Positions 1 through 8,415 of a stretch of 64,000 bases of DNA are shown one piece after another. The position numbers and the translations under genes were made by a program. The stretch lies in assembly GCA_964596775.1 (NCBI GenBank), contig CAZQVN010000004.1:104525-168524 (forward strand), read 5' to 3'. The notes below the pieces were generated by a model that was not told the origin of the DNA, ran no database searches, and worked only from the letters and a program-made list of their open reading frames with translations. Origin of the DNA: CAZQVN01 sp964596775. GTDB lineage: Bacteria > Eisenbacteria > RBG-16-71-46 > JABDJR01 > JAWXBZ01. The stretch's first letter is position 1. Every line of letters begins with the position of its first letter.

Positions 1-63
1 CTGTTCGGGGTTCACCCGCGGAACGTGTTCCTGGTCAAGGTCAGCAAGTGGCTGAGCCTGTGA
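1..63 (+). CDS. C-terminal end of an unidentified protein (partial)
   Basis: An open frame runs from the window edge to a TGA at 61-63 and encodes about 20 residues ending in KVSKWLSL. The amphipathic, basic and aromatic ending looks like a genuine protein tail, but the piece is too short to assign to a family. It converges on the deoxynucleoside kinase gene downstream. The 115 nt between them hold nothing I recognise. Confidence 0.35.
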   Translation: MFGVHPRNVFLVKVSKWLSL

Positions 64-178
64 CGGCGGGCGGAACGGATCGGGCGCCGACGGTTGCGTT
101 CCCGGTGCATCGAGGTCGCTGCGCTTCCTCCATGGCGGGCGCGGCACTCCATCCGATTTCCGCCGGGAAGCGCCCTCC

Positions 179-829
179 TCAGCGCGTCGGGTCGAACCGG
201 GTCGCCTCCCGCAGGAAACTCTGGTCCAGGTAATCGCGCATGATCACCTCGGTCATCTCCTCCGCGGTGGCGAACCGGTCGTAATCCACCCGGATCACCG
301 GAGTGACCCGTGAAATGTCGCCGATGAACTCGGTGTATCCGTCGTGGAGCGCCTTGAGGTACTCCGGCGTGATCCCCGACTCCACGCCGCGGTTCCGCCG
401 GCGGATCCGCTCCATGGACCGCTCCGGCGACACGTCGAGGTAGATGATCAGGTTCGGCTTGCACATGAAGTTGCTCATGTTGCGGAACAGCTCCACGTAG
501 GTGCGGTAGTCGCGCTCGTCCATGAGACCGGTCCGGGCCAGCATCTTGGCGAAGATCGAGTCCTCGTAGATCGTCCGGTCCTGGATGGCCGAACGGCCGC
601 GCCAGATGATCTCCTGGTGCTGCTGGAAGCGCTTGTTGAGCAGGTAGATCTGCGTGGCGAACGCGTAGCGCCGCGTGTCGCGGTAGAAGTCCTCGAGGTA
701 CTCGTTGTTTTCGACCGGCTCGTAGTACACGTCGATCTTCAGGTGATCCCCGATCGACTTCGCGAGCGTGGACTTTCCGGCGCCGATCATTCCGGCGATC
801 CCGATGAACAGGTTTTCGACTGGGTTCAT
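179..829 (-). CDS. Deoxynucleoside kinase (dAK/dGK/dCK family)
   Basis: This 216-residue cytosolic kinase phosphorylates deoxynucleosides with ATP, the first step of deoxynucleotide salvage. Seen in the sequence: a P-loop GMIGAGKS at residues 13-20, the DRT(I)YED motif of this family at 84-90 and an Arg-rich LID segment (ERIRRRNRG) near 140. The length is normal for bacterial dNKs. Base specificity cannot be read by eye. The start lies behind GAGGAAACC, 7 nt after the stop of the upstream endonuclease gene, so the two are almost certainly co-transcribed. That context suggests salvage of deoxynucleosides released from degraded external DNA. Thymidylate kinase is less likely because the DRT/YED pattern is that of dNK. 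Confidence 0.93.
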   Translation of the reverse strand: MNPVENLFIGIAGMIGAGKSTLAKSIGDHLKIDVYYEPVENNEYLEDFYRDTRRYAFATQIYLLNKRFQQHQEIIWRGRSAIQDRTIYEDSIFAKMLARTGLMDERDYRTYVELFRNMSNFMCKPNLIIYLDVSPERSMERIRRRNRGVESGITPEYLKALHDGYTEFIGDISRVTPVIRVDYDRFATAEEMTEVIMRDYLDQSFLREATRFDPTR

Positions 830-836
830 GGTTTCC

Positions 837-2309
837 TCATCGGGTCAGGACGATCCGGCCGACGGTCGCGAACGACCCGGCCTCGATTCTGTAGAAGTAG
901 AGTCCGGCCGGGGCCGGGCCGCCGTCGTCGAGCGCGCCGTCCCAGGCCAGGTCGTGCTTTCCCGCCGGGAGGGGCGCCTCGATGCCGCTCCGCACCCGCC
1001 TCCCCGCCGTGTCGAACACGGACAGCCGGACCACCGCCGCTTCCGGCAGCCTGAAGTGCACCCGCACCGCGCCGGAAGCCGGATTCGGGGCGACCGCCGC
1101 ATCGAGGCGCCCCGCGGCCGGCACCGTCACAAAGACGGGTCCGAACCGTTCCGAAGCGCCGGAGCGGGAGATCGACTCGATCTCGTATGCGTAGCGGATC
1201 CCCTCGCGGACATCCGTGTCGGTGAACCGGTACTCCGGCCCGCCGCGGACGAGGTCTTCCGTGCGGCGTTCCCCGCTTTCCCCCGGCCCGCGGCGCCAGA
1301 CGTGAAACCCCAGGTGATCCTCCTCCGCGGCCGTCCGCCAGACGAGCCGGACGCCGCCGTCGACGGGACCGGCGTCGAGATAGGCCAGCACGACCGGAAC
1401 GCCCCCGAACCACGCCCGGTCGACGAGCGTGGGATCGATCACGAACGGGTTGACCCGCCCCCCCTGGAACGGCGCGATGGCGCAGGTGCGGACCCACTCC
1501 CCGGAGTCGGGGGGATCCTCGGCGTTCCACAGGCGGAGCATGTCCTTCTGCACGTTGAAGAAATTCGGGTCGGCGGCGTTCGCCTCGTTCCGGTACACCG
1601 CGTAGAAATAGAACATGGCGCGGGCGGCGTTCCCCTTGTGGACCTCGCGCGGTTCCCAGCGGCCGTCGTAGCCCGGGTTCTGGTTCACGTTGTCGAGTTC
1701 GCTGTACTCGTCGATCAGCGCGGGGACCGGCGCGGTCACTTCCTGGTTGAGACGGAACCAGCGGTCCGTCTCCTCGTCCGAGATTTCGTCGAACGGATGG
1801 TTCGCCCGGGCGGCGTTGGCCTCGATGCGGCTCGGGAAGAGATGGTGCATGTCCCCTTCCATGGGTGGACTGCCGGCCCCCTTGCTCTGCGGCCACGTGT
1901 GCTCCGCGTTGATCCCCCGGGCGAAGGCGTCGGCGCGGGGCGTGGGCGACTGCGGATCCACCGCCGCCTGGTATCCGGTGTAGACCCCGGTGAGGATCCC
2001 GTTGTGGTTGTCGATGCGGCTGTACATTTGATCGCGGGCGCTTGCGTAGCTGAGCGTGACCGGCGGACGGTAGCGGACCCGCAGGCTGTCCAGCAGTTCC
2101 GCGCCGCCGAGGCCGGGGAAGATCACGGTGCCGGGGTCGGGACAGGGCTGTGCCCGCGCCGGGATCGGAACGGACAGAAGCGTTGCGCAGAGCAGCCACG
2201 CCGAGAGACCGGGCAGCGTTGCGCACAGCAGCCGCACCGGGGAGGGACCGGACAGGCGCGTTGCGCACAGCAGCCGTGCCGCGGCCGGACCGGTGCCGCG
2301 GCGAATCAT
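837..2309 (-). CDS. Secreted endonuclease I family nuclease with FlgD-like C-terminal domain
   Basis: This 490-residue secreted protein carries an endonuclease I (EndA/NucM-type) domain at about residues 85-285, with the hallmark EHTWPQSKG (His137), GDMHHLFPS (His155-156) and a downstream ARANHPF (Asn170). The family degrades DNA non-specifically outside the cytoplasm. Residues about 300-395 look Ig or fibronectin-like. The C-terminus (about 400-490, ending GRIVLTR) is a FlgD-like Ig sorting module with the usual AGLYFYRIEAG strand. The start at 2309 is chosen because ATGA overlaps the stop of the upstream gene. The leader is unusually long (about 53 residues) and contains three LLCAT repeats encoded by imperfect DNA repeats. 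It lies in an operon with a deoxynucleoside kinase. Confidence 0.9.
   Translation of the reverse strand: MIRRGTGPAAARLLCATRLSGPSPVRLLCATLPGLSAWLLCATLLSVPIPARAQPCPDPGTVIFPGLGGAELLDSLRVRYRPPVTLSYASARDQMYSRIDNHNGILTGVYTGYQAAVDPQSPTPRADAFARGINAEHTWPQSKGAGSPPMEGDMHHLFPSRIEANAARANHPFDEISDEETDRWFRLNQEVTAPVPALIDEYSELDNVNQNPGYDGRWEPREVHKGNAARAMFYFYAVYRNEANAADPNFFNVQKDMLRLWNAEDPPDSGEWVRTCAIAPFQGGRVNPFVIDPTLVDRAWFGGVPVVLAYLDAGPVDGGVRLVWRTAAEEDHLGFHVWRRGPGESGERRTEDLVRGGPEYRFTDTDVREGIRYAYEIESISRSGASERFGPVFVTVPAAGRLDAAVAPNPASGAVRVHFRLPEAAVVRLSVFDTAGRRVRSGIEAPLPAGKHDLAWDGALDDGGPAPAGLYFYRIEAGSFATVGRIVLTR
2181..2301. repeat. Three imperfect 36-43 nt tandem repeats inside a signal-peptide region
   Basis: The element cgttgcgcasagcagcc recurs at 2181, 2217 and 2259 (units of 36, 42 and about 43 nt). 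Unit lengths keep the reading frame of the endonuclease gene and give the repeated LLCAT segments of its leader. Confidence 0.8.
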
Positions 2310-2947
2310 GGGGTTCCTTTCCGGCTCAGAGTCAGCAGGCGGGCATCGGCCCGGGTCTTGCCTTCGAAGCGGGTGACCTCCACGTCGATCCGGTTCAGTC
2401 CCGTGAACTGCAGGGTCTTTTCGTGGAGATGGAGATCCTTCGACTTGTTGAAACCGGTTCCTCCCGACAGGCTGAACCAGTACTTGCCGGCGAACGAGCG
2501 GCGGGGATCGAACTTGAAACGGATCCGGTGCCCCCCGGGGGCAAAGACGTCGGCGACGAGATCCCCGGCCTCGATGTAGTAGACCGAGGTCACTTCGTCG
2601 GCACTGCCCGGAAACAAAGTCTCGACGAGCGCGGACCCACCGGCCGTCGTCCGGAAAGATGCAGCGATTGCGCCATCGTCGTTCTCCCAGTCCCCCGACA
2701 TCCGGCAGAGGTAGGCAAAGGCGAAGGGACCGTCGAGATCCGCGTCGACCTTCTCGGTGGCCGCCGGCATCAGGTCCTTTTCCGGGGCGCGGAACTCTCC
2801 GGCGGGGTCGAGGGGAGACTGCGTGGCGCCGGTGTTCGCGGGAGGCGGGTCGTCCGCCCGGGCTCCCGGAGCGCACACGACGAGTCCGGCCACCAGCGTG
2901 CCCAGAATCCGGGCCGAAAGACCCCGTGTCCGCACCATTGCGATCAC
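2306..2947 (-). CDS. Secreted lipocalin-like/DUF1579-like hypothetical protein
   Basis: This 213-residue protein has a signal peptide (hydrophobic run about 12-27, ARA cleavage near 31). The mature part contains CRMSGDWEND, LVETLFPGSADEVTSVYYIEAGDLV and RIRFKFDPRRSFAGKYWFS. This pattern of short beta strands resembles small extracellular beta-barrel families of the DUF1579 or lipocalin-like type. I do not recognise a specific function. The start is supported by GGGAGGTGATC 4 nt upstream of the ATG, a near-perfect ribosome binding site. The stop overlaps the next gene (ATGA), so it is the first gene of the nuclease-kinase operon. The 285-nt divergent region upstream probably holds promoters for both this operon and the TonB receptor gene. 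Confidence 0.8.
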   Translation of the reverse strand: MIAMVRTRGLSARILGTLVAGLVVCAPGARADDPPPANTGATQSPLDPAGEFRAPEKDLMPAATEKVDADLDGPFAFAYLCRMSGDWENDDGAIAASFRTTAGGSALVETLFPGSADEVTSVYYIEAGDLVADVFAPGGHRIRFKFDPRRSFAGKYWFSLSGGTGFNKSKDLHLHEKTLQFTGLNRIDVEVTRFEGKTRADARLLTLSRKGTP

Positions 2948-3232
2948 CTCCCGCGGGCGCCGCGGCGCCCGGAATTGAACCGATCACAAAGAGTAAACCG
3001 ACTCCGCGTATCCGTCCACCGTCCCGGCTCGTGAGCTCCGGGGCGTCGGACGCGCCCTGCTCCGGCGTCGGATCGGCACCGCACTTCATGCCAACACCGG
3101 CCACGCGGCCGGACGGTCTCCGTAAGATAATCGAGCGCCCGCGCTCGCGTGTGGTACATTGGTGCACCTTTGAGCGACTCCGACGCCCTGCTTCCCGGAC
3201 CCTGCTGGCAGCGCGGACGGACGAAACATGGA

Positions 3233-5953
3233 ATGTCACGGAGCTGCCTTGTCACGGACCTCTCTTTGAAGCTGTCGGCGATCCGGGATCGCGCCGCGAT
3301 CCTCCTCACAGTGGTGGCGCTGGGCCTCGTCCCGCGGCCGATCCATGCCCAGCCCGCACCGGGGGTTCTTTCCGGAACGGTCCGGGATGCGGACGGCGAA
3401 CGCCAGTCCCTGGCCACCGTCCTGGTCCTCGAAACCCCGCTCGGTGCCCTGACGACGGACAACGGCACGTTCCGCATCACCGGAGTTCCGCCGGGCAGCT
3501 ACACGATCAAGGTGCTCAAGATGGGTTTCGACAGCGTGGAGCTGCGCGGCGTGGCCGTGACCTCCGGAGGCACCGCGTCGGTGGAGGTCACGCTCAAGCC
3601 GTCGGTGGTCACCCGGACGCGGGAGATCGTCGTCGAGGGGCGCAAGGGGTTCATCCAGAAGGAAAGCAGCACCGCCCGCCAGGTGGTGAACCGCGAGGAC
3701 CTGGAGTCACTGCCGATCGACACGATCCGTGACGCGATCGGGCTCAAGGCCGGCGTCGTCAGCCAGGCGGGCGAGCTTCACTTCCGCGGCGGCCGCAGCA
3801 ACGAAGTGCTGTACCAGATCGACGGCATCCCGGTCCGCGATCCCCTCGGCGGGAAGGCCGTGGACATCGGAACGAGCGCCTTTTCCGACGCCGAGGCGCT
3901 GCTCGGCGGACTCGACGCGGAGTACGGCAACGCCCAGTCCGGAATCGTGAACATTTCCACGCGGGAGGGGGGCGCCCGGTTTTCCGGCGAGGTCGTGTAT
4001 TCCACCGACGACTACGGGGCGCCCGACAAGACGTACAACAACCTGGACCGGGTGGAGGTGGGCTTCGGCGGGCCGCTCATGGGGCCGTCCTTCACGTTCT
4101 TCTCGTCGTTCCAGGGCACGCTCCAGGACACCTACCTGAAGACGTCGGAACAGCGGCCGCGGACCACCATCCTCGACCTCGTGCGCCTGGGGCCGCGCCA
4201 GAGCAACGACTTCCACTACCAGGCGAAGCTGGCGCTGAACGCCGCGCCCAACCTGAAGATGACGCTGGAATACCTGAACACCAGGAACCGGCGGGACGAG
4301 TATTCGCACGTGTTCAGCCGGACCGGGTTCGTCCAGACGCGCGTCGACACGCTGAGCTCCGGCGATATCGAGACCCGCTACGGCCGCTTCAGCCCCGACC
4401 AGGAGGACTCCACGTTCGTTCCCTGGTCCGGGCCGGCCCAGACGCCGAACATCAGCGAGGGGTTCGACCAGGTCAAGATGGTCTGGACGCACACCCTGAC
4501 GCCGCAGAGCCTCTATACCGTGAAGCTGTCGCGGCACACGTTCCGCCGCAAGGACGAGGTCGACCACAAGCTGCCGTGGGAGTACGAGGGGCGCTATCCC
4601 GCGCACTGGCGGAACGACCTGGACAGCTTCACCGAGCCGTTCTTCGCCACCCACGGTGATGTTCCGCTGTACCTCGACCGCCTGTCGAAGACCTGGACGT
4701 TCAAGAGCGACTACACGAGCCAGGCCGGAAGCCACCGGATCAAGGCCGGCCTGGAGGGGATCTACAACGACCTCGGGCTTCTCTCCATCACGAATCCGCA
4801 GATCATTTCCCCGGAAGGGTCGATCGGTTCCTCGCGGAGCCAGTACCGCTACTACAGCCCCGAGGGAGCGCTGTACGTGCAGGACCGGTGGCTGCACGAG
4901 GGAATGGTCGTCAACCTCGGGGCGCGGGTCGACGTGTTTTCCGTGGGGCGGCAGCTCGACGAGTCGGAAGTGGCCGATCCCGTGCGGCGCGAATTTTCGC
5001 CGCGGCTCGGGTTCGCCTACCCGGTGTCCGACCGCGACGTCTTCTCCTTTCACTACGGGCACTTCAGCCAGATCCCCGACCGGACCGCGATCTTCGAGAA
5101 CCGCAACTCCGAGGTGCTGACCCGCGGCAACCCGAACCTGGAAAGCCAGACGACGGTGTCGTACCAGATCGGGCTGCAGCACCAGTTCGCGCCCGACGTG
5201 TTCGGCCAGTTCGGGGCCTACTTCAAGGACATCTTCGGCCTGCTCGCCGTGGAGGAGGTGCGCCAGGGGGACGACCCGGAGCGGTTCAACCAGTACGTGA
5301 ACCGCGACTATGCCACCGCCCGCGGGTTCGAGTTCACGCTGGAGAAGCGGTTCAAGCGCGGGTTCAGTGCCGACATTTCCTATTCCTACGGCCTCGCCAC
5401 CGGCGTGGCCTCCGATCCGGACCAGAACCGCGTGGACGACCTGCAGTACCTGCCGCTCGGCGAGCAGCCGCTGGACTGGGATCAGCGCCACACGCTGTCG
5501 GTGCGCACTCTGCTGTCGAGCCCGGGCGACTGGGTCGCCAACGCCATCTGGTCGTTCGGCTCCGGCTTTCCGTACACCCCCTCGCCGCGCAACCAGCGGC
5601 GCGAGGATCCCTCCCTGAGGAACTCCGGGCGGCTTCCGTCGACGACGTCGCTGGCCGTCCAGTTCGAGAAGCACTATTCCGTGTACGGCCAGGACATGAA
5701 GCTCTTTCTCCGCGGCGACAACGTGCTCGACACGCGGAACATTGCGAAGCTCGAGCCGGTCCGTTTCCCGGAGCCTCCGGGCTTCACCGACGACATCTAT
5801 GCCGTGTACTACACGGAAACGGGCAAGCTGGGCGGCGCCTATCTCGGGCCGGACACCGACGGCGACGGCATCGACGAGTGGGTTCCGCTCAACGACCCCC
5901 GCGTCTTCACCGAGGGCCGCAGCATCCGGGCCGGCGTGGGGGTCAAGTTCTGA
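3233..5953 (+). CDS. TonB-dependent outer-membrane receptor with N-terminal carboxypeptidase regulatory-like domain
   Basis: This 906-residue outer-membrane transporter probably imports an oligomeric substrate with TonB/ExbBD energy. Order of parts: signal peptide (to about residue 40, PIHAQ), a carboxypeptidase regulatory-like beta-sandwich (about 44-125, LSGTVRDADGE ... GSYTIKVLKMGF), a plug domain with LHFRGGRSNEVLYQIDGIPVRDP, then a long beta-barrel ending in the aromatic signature GVGVKF. This arrangement is that of SusC-like and CarboxypepD_reg TonB receptors. The start at 3233 gives a normal signal peptide; an in-frame GTG at 3149 is possible. Its stop overlaps the start of the next gene by one base (TGATG), implying a coupled pair. 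The substrate cannot be told from sequence. Confidence 0.92.
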   Translation: MSRSCLVTDLSLKLSAIRDRAAILLTVVALGLVPRPIHAQPAPGVLSGTVRDADGERQSLATVLVLETPLGALTTDNGTFRITGVPPGSYTIKVLKMGFDSVELRGVAVTSGGTASVEVTLKPSVVTRTREIVVEGRKGFIQKESSTARQVVNREDLESLPIDTIRDAIGLKAGVVSQAGELHFRGGRSNEVLYQIDGIPVRDPLGGKAVDIGTSAFSDAEALLGGLDAEYGNAQSGIVNISTREGGARFSGEVVYSTDDYGAPDKTYNNLDRVEVGFGGPLMGPSFTFFSSFQGTLQDTYLKTSEQRPRTTILDLVRLGPRQSNDFHYQAKLALNAAPNLKMTLEYLNTRNRRDEYSHVFSRTGFVQTRVDTLSSGDIETRYGRFSPDQEDSTFVPWSGPAQTPNISEGFDQVKMVWTHTLTPQSLYTVKLSRHTFRRKDEVDHKLPWEYEGRYPAHWRNDLDSFTEPFFATHGDVPLYLDRLSKTWTFKSDYTSQAGSHRIKAGLEGIYNDLGLLSITNPQIISPEGSIGSSRSQYRYYSPEGALYVQDRWLHEGMVVNLGARVDVFSVGRQLDESEVADPVRREFSPRLGFAYPVSDRDVFSFHYGHFSQIPDRTAIFENRNSEVLTRGNPNLESQTTVSYQIGLQHQFAPDVFGQFGAYFKDIFGLLAVEEVRQGDDPERFNQYVNRDYATARGFEFTLEKRFKRGFSADISYSYGLATGVASDPDQNRVDDLQYLPLGEQPLDWDQRHTLSVRTLLSSPGDWVANAIWSFGSGFPYTPSPRNQRREDPSLRNSGRLPSTTSLAVQFEKHYSVYGQDMKLFLRGDNVLDTRNIAKLEPVRFPEPPGFTDDIYAVYYTETGKLGGAYLGPDTDGDGIDEWVPLNDPRVFTEGRSIRAGVGVKF

Positions 5954-8415
5954 TGACGCTCCCGCGCCGCTGCGCCCTGCTCGCGCTCTGCGCCCTGCTG
6001 TTCCCGGCCGCCCGGGCGGAGGCGCGCATCGGCGACCCGTCCGAGGACTTCCCGAGCCGCGAGCCCCGGCCGATCTACGCCACCGACGCCCCGAACCTGT
6101 TCCTCCACAACATCGGGGGCATCACGCTGCAGCTGACGAACCTCGGGATCATCGGCAACCCGTACAACAACGAGCTGTCCCTCGGCTTCATGGGATTCGA
6201 GTACCTCTCGCAGGCCTCGCTGTGGGTGGGCGGGCTGACCGAGAACGGCATTCCGCGCGTGTCATCGTCCGTGGCCGGCACGCGCCGGCTCGAGTTCCGC
6301 CCCACCCGGCAGAGCCTGGACACGATCTACCGCGGCTACGAAGGGATGCCGAACGGGCGCCGCCCCGGATTCTTCCTTGCCGACGACGACGGGGACGGCC
6401 GGGTCGACGAAGACTTCCTGAACGGCCGCGACGACGACGGGGACGGCCTGATCGACGAGGACTTTTCCGCCGTCGGCCAGCAGATGTTCACCTGCGAGTA
6501 CAGCGACGACACGCCGGAGGCCCTGGCGCAGATCCCCGATCACGTGCCGATGGGACTCAAGGTCCAGCAGCGGTCGTTCCAGTGGACGGAAGAGGGGATC
6601 AACGAGTTCGTCGGGCTCGACTTCCGGATCCGGAACATCGGCGACCAGCGGCTGTCCGACCTGTACGTGGGCCTCTACGTGGACGGCGACGTCGGACCGA
6701 AGACGTTTCCCGGCTACTTCGAGGACGACATGGTCGGCCTGACCTACTTCAGCCGCACCGTGCGGAACCCGCTCCTCCTCGACTACTTTCTCGATCCCGA
6801 GGGGAACGCGAACCCGTGCATCAACCAGACCGTCTCCGGAAATCTCGCCTACATGTGGGACGCGCCGGACGAGGACGCCGGCGCGGCGCGCGGCGACGCT
6901 CCCGGCTACCTGGGCTGCATGTACCTCGGCTATTCCGGCGACACCGACCGCGAGTTCGTCACCTCCCGCCAGGTTCCCGACCCCACGTTCACCGCTTCCC
7001 TGTCGACCGTCCGCTGGACGGCATCGCAGGCTCCCTACCCCGAAGGGGATCCGAGGACCGACGAGGAACGCTACGACTTCCTGTCCAGGGGGGGGCGGGC
7101 CCCCGGCACGTCGCGGAGCCACGGGGATTACCGGTTCATCATGGCGGCCGGACCGTATCTCTCGCTGGACCCGGGCGACGAAATCCACTTCGAGGCCGCG
7201 CTGCTGGCCGGGGCCAATTTTTCCTCCCTCGTGTCCACCGCGGTGCAGGCCCAGCTGATCTACGACGGCACGCGCCTCGATGCGGACCACGATCCGCTGA
7301 CCGGCATCGACGGCAAGGAACGCTGCCTGCGCATTCTTGAAGGGGGCGCGCGGTTCCTCGACTGGAACGACCCCTGCGACTCCACGGAAGCCGTCATCCG
7401 CTGGCTGGAACCCACCTGCCTCTGGGTCGACGACGACTGCACCCCCTGCACGGGATTCGGCGGCCGGGAAACGCTCGTGCACTGGCAGGTGCCGTCGCTG
7501 GCGCCGGAGCCGACGATCAACACCGGGCCGGACATCGTCCGCGAAATGGTCGAAAACCCGGAATCGCAGGCCTACTACGAGGCGCCCGGGCGCGATCGCC
7601 GCGTCGTGCTGCAGTGGGACAACCGTTCGGAAATCAAGCTCGACCCGTACACCGGGAGAAACATCTTCGAGGGGTACCGGATCTGGCGGGTGGACAGCTG
7701 GTCCCGCCCGAAGGGAGCGGTGGGTCCGGCGCCGGACGACTGGAAGCTGCTCGCCGAGTTCCGCAGGAGTCCCCGCGACGGGGCCGGCACACAGTCGCCG
7801 CTGCACCTGCGCCGCATCGAGCGTTTCGAACGAAACGCGATTCGCGAGATGACGCCCGGCGGGCCCCTCTACCATGTCGGCCGCTACGAGTGGGCGGACA
7901 CGGCCGGGATCGTGAACGGCAAGATCTACTACTATTCCGTCACGGCGTTCTCCATCGATCGCCGCTTCGACCCGAACACCGGACTCATCAACGAGGTGAT
8001 CGTCGGCGGCCTCCCCTCGGCGGCGCAGAAGGAAATGGTCGTGGCCACGTGGGGTCACGGCGACGGGTGCGGCGCGGTGCGGGTGGTGCCGAATCCCTAT
8101 CGCGGCGGCGCCGACTGGGACCTGGTGCCGAACGACTGCGACGCCAGCGGCACGCGGATCGCGTTCCGCAACCTGCCGGCGGGCTGGGAGAGGATCGACA
8201 TCCACACGCTGTCCGGCGACCTCGTGTTCAGCGGGCGCCCCGGCGAGTCACGGGTGGTCGGAGGCTGCGAGGTGGCCGACAACATCCGGGAAGGGGGCAC
8301 GTTCTTCTGGGACCTGATCAGCCGGAACGGCCAGGACGTGACGAGCGGGATCTATCTCTACTCGGTCGCGACGGGCGGCACGCCCTGCCGCGGGCGCTTC
8401 GTCGTCATCCGCTGA
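5953..8415 (+). CDS. Secreted surface protein with calcium-loop repeats and FlgD-like C-terminus, TonB-receptor partner
   Basis: This 820-residue protein has a signal peptide (to about residue 23) and starts inside the stop of the TonB receptor gene. Residues 144-153 and 160-169 form two DDDGDG(R/L)(V/I)DED loops, like thrombospondin type-3 or dockerin calcium-binding sites. A large beta-rich middle region follows (MFTCEYSDDTPEAL..., many aromatic and Cys residues), then a fibronectin-like segment and a FlgD/T9SS-like C-terminal module (VRVVPNPYRGG ... SGIYLYSVATGG ... GRFVVIR). I recognise the architecture but not a function. Tight coupling to the receptor suggests a surface-exposed binding or accessory protein, comparable in logic to SusD though not in sequence. 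It converges with, and overlaps by 11 nt, the next gene. Confidence 0.82.
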   Translation: MTLPRRCALLALCALLFPAARAEARIGDPSEDFPSREPRPIYATDAPNLFLHNIGGITLQLTNLGIIGNPYNNELSLGFMGFEYLSQASLWVGGLTENGIPRVSSSVAGTRRLEFRPTRQSLDTIYRGYEGMPNGRRPGFFLADDDGDGRVDEDFLNGRDDDGDGLIDEDFSAVGQQMFTCEYSDDTPEALAQIPDHVPMGLKVQQRSFQWTEEGINEFVGLDFRIRNIGDQRLSDLYVGLYVDGDVGPKTFPGYFEDDMVGLTYFSRTVRNPLLLDYFLDPEGNANPCINQTVSGNLAYMWDAPDEDAGAARGDAPGYLGCMYLGYSGDTDREFVTSRQVPDPTFTASLSTVRWTASQAPYPEGDPRTDEERYDFLSRGGRAPGTSRSHGDYRFIMAAGPYLSLDPGDEIHFEAALLAGANFSSLVSTAVQAQLIYDGTRLDADHDPLTGIDGKERCLRILEGGARFLDWNDPCDSTEAVIRWLEPTCLWVDDDCTPCTGFGGRETLVHWQVPSLAPEPTINTGPDIVREMVENPESQAYYEAPGRDRRVVLQWDNRSEIKLDPYTGRNIFEGYRIWRVDSWSRPKGAVGPAPDDWKLLAEFRRSPRDGAGTQSPLHLRRIERFERNAIREMTPGGPLYHVGRYEWADTAGIVNGKIYYYSVTAFSIDRRFDPNTGLINEVIVGGLPSAAQKEMVVATWGHGDGCGAVRVVPNPYRGGADWDLVPNDCDASGTRIAFRNLPAGWERIDIHTLSGDLVFSGRPGESRVVGGCEVADNIREGGTFFWDLISRNGQDVTSGIYLYSVATGGTPCRGRFVVIR

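Noticed and set aside
768..2579. Long plus-strand frame (603 codons) opposite the endonuclease gene
   Set aside because: It is Arg/Pro/Val-rich with no domain and lies antisense to a gene with clear motifs; long antisense frames are expected at this GC content.
3707..5674. 655-codon minus-strand frame across the TonB receptor
   Set aside because: Low-complexity Val/Arg/Gly composition typical of a GC-rich antisense shadow; no start context.
6262..8205. 647-codon minus-strand frame opposite the surface protein
   Set aside because: Shadow frame with the same composition bias; the plus-strand protein has a signal peptide, calcium loops and a sorting domain.
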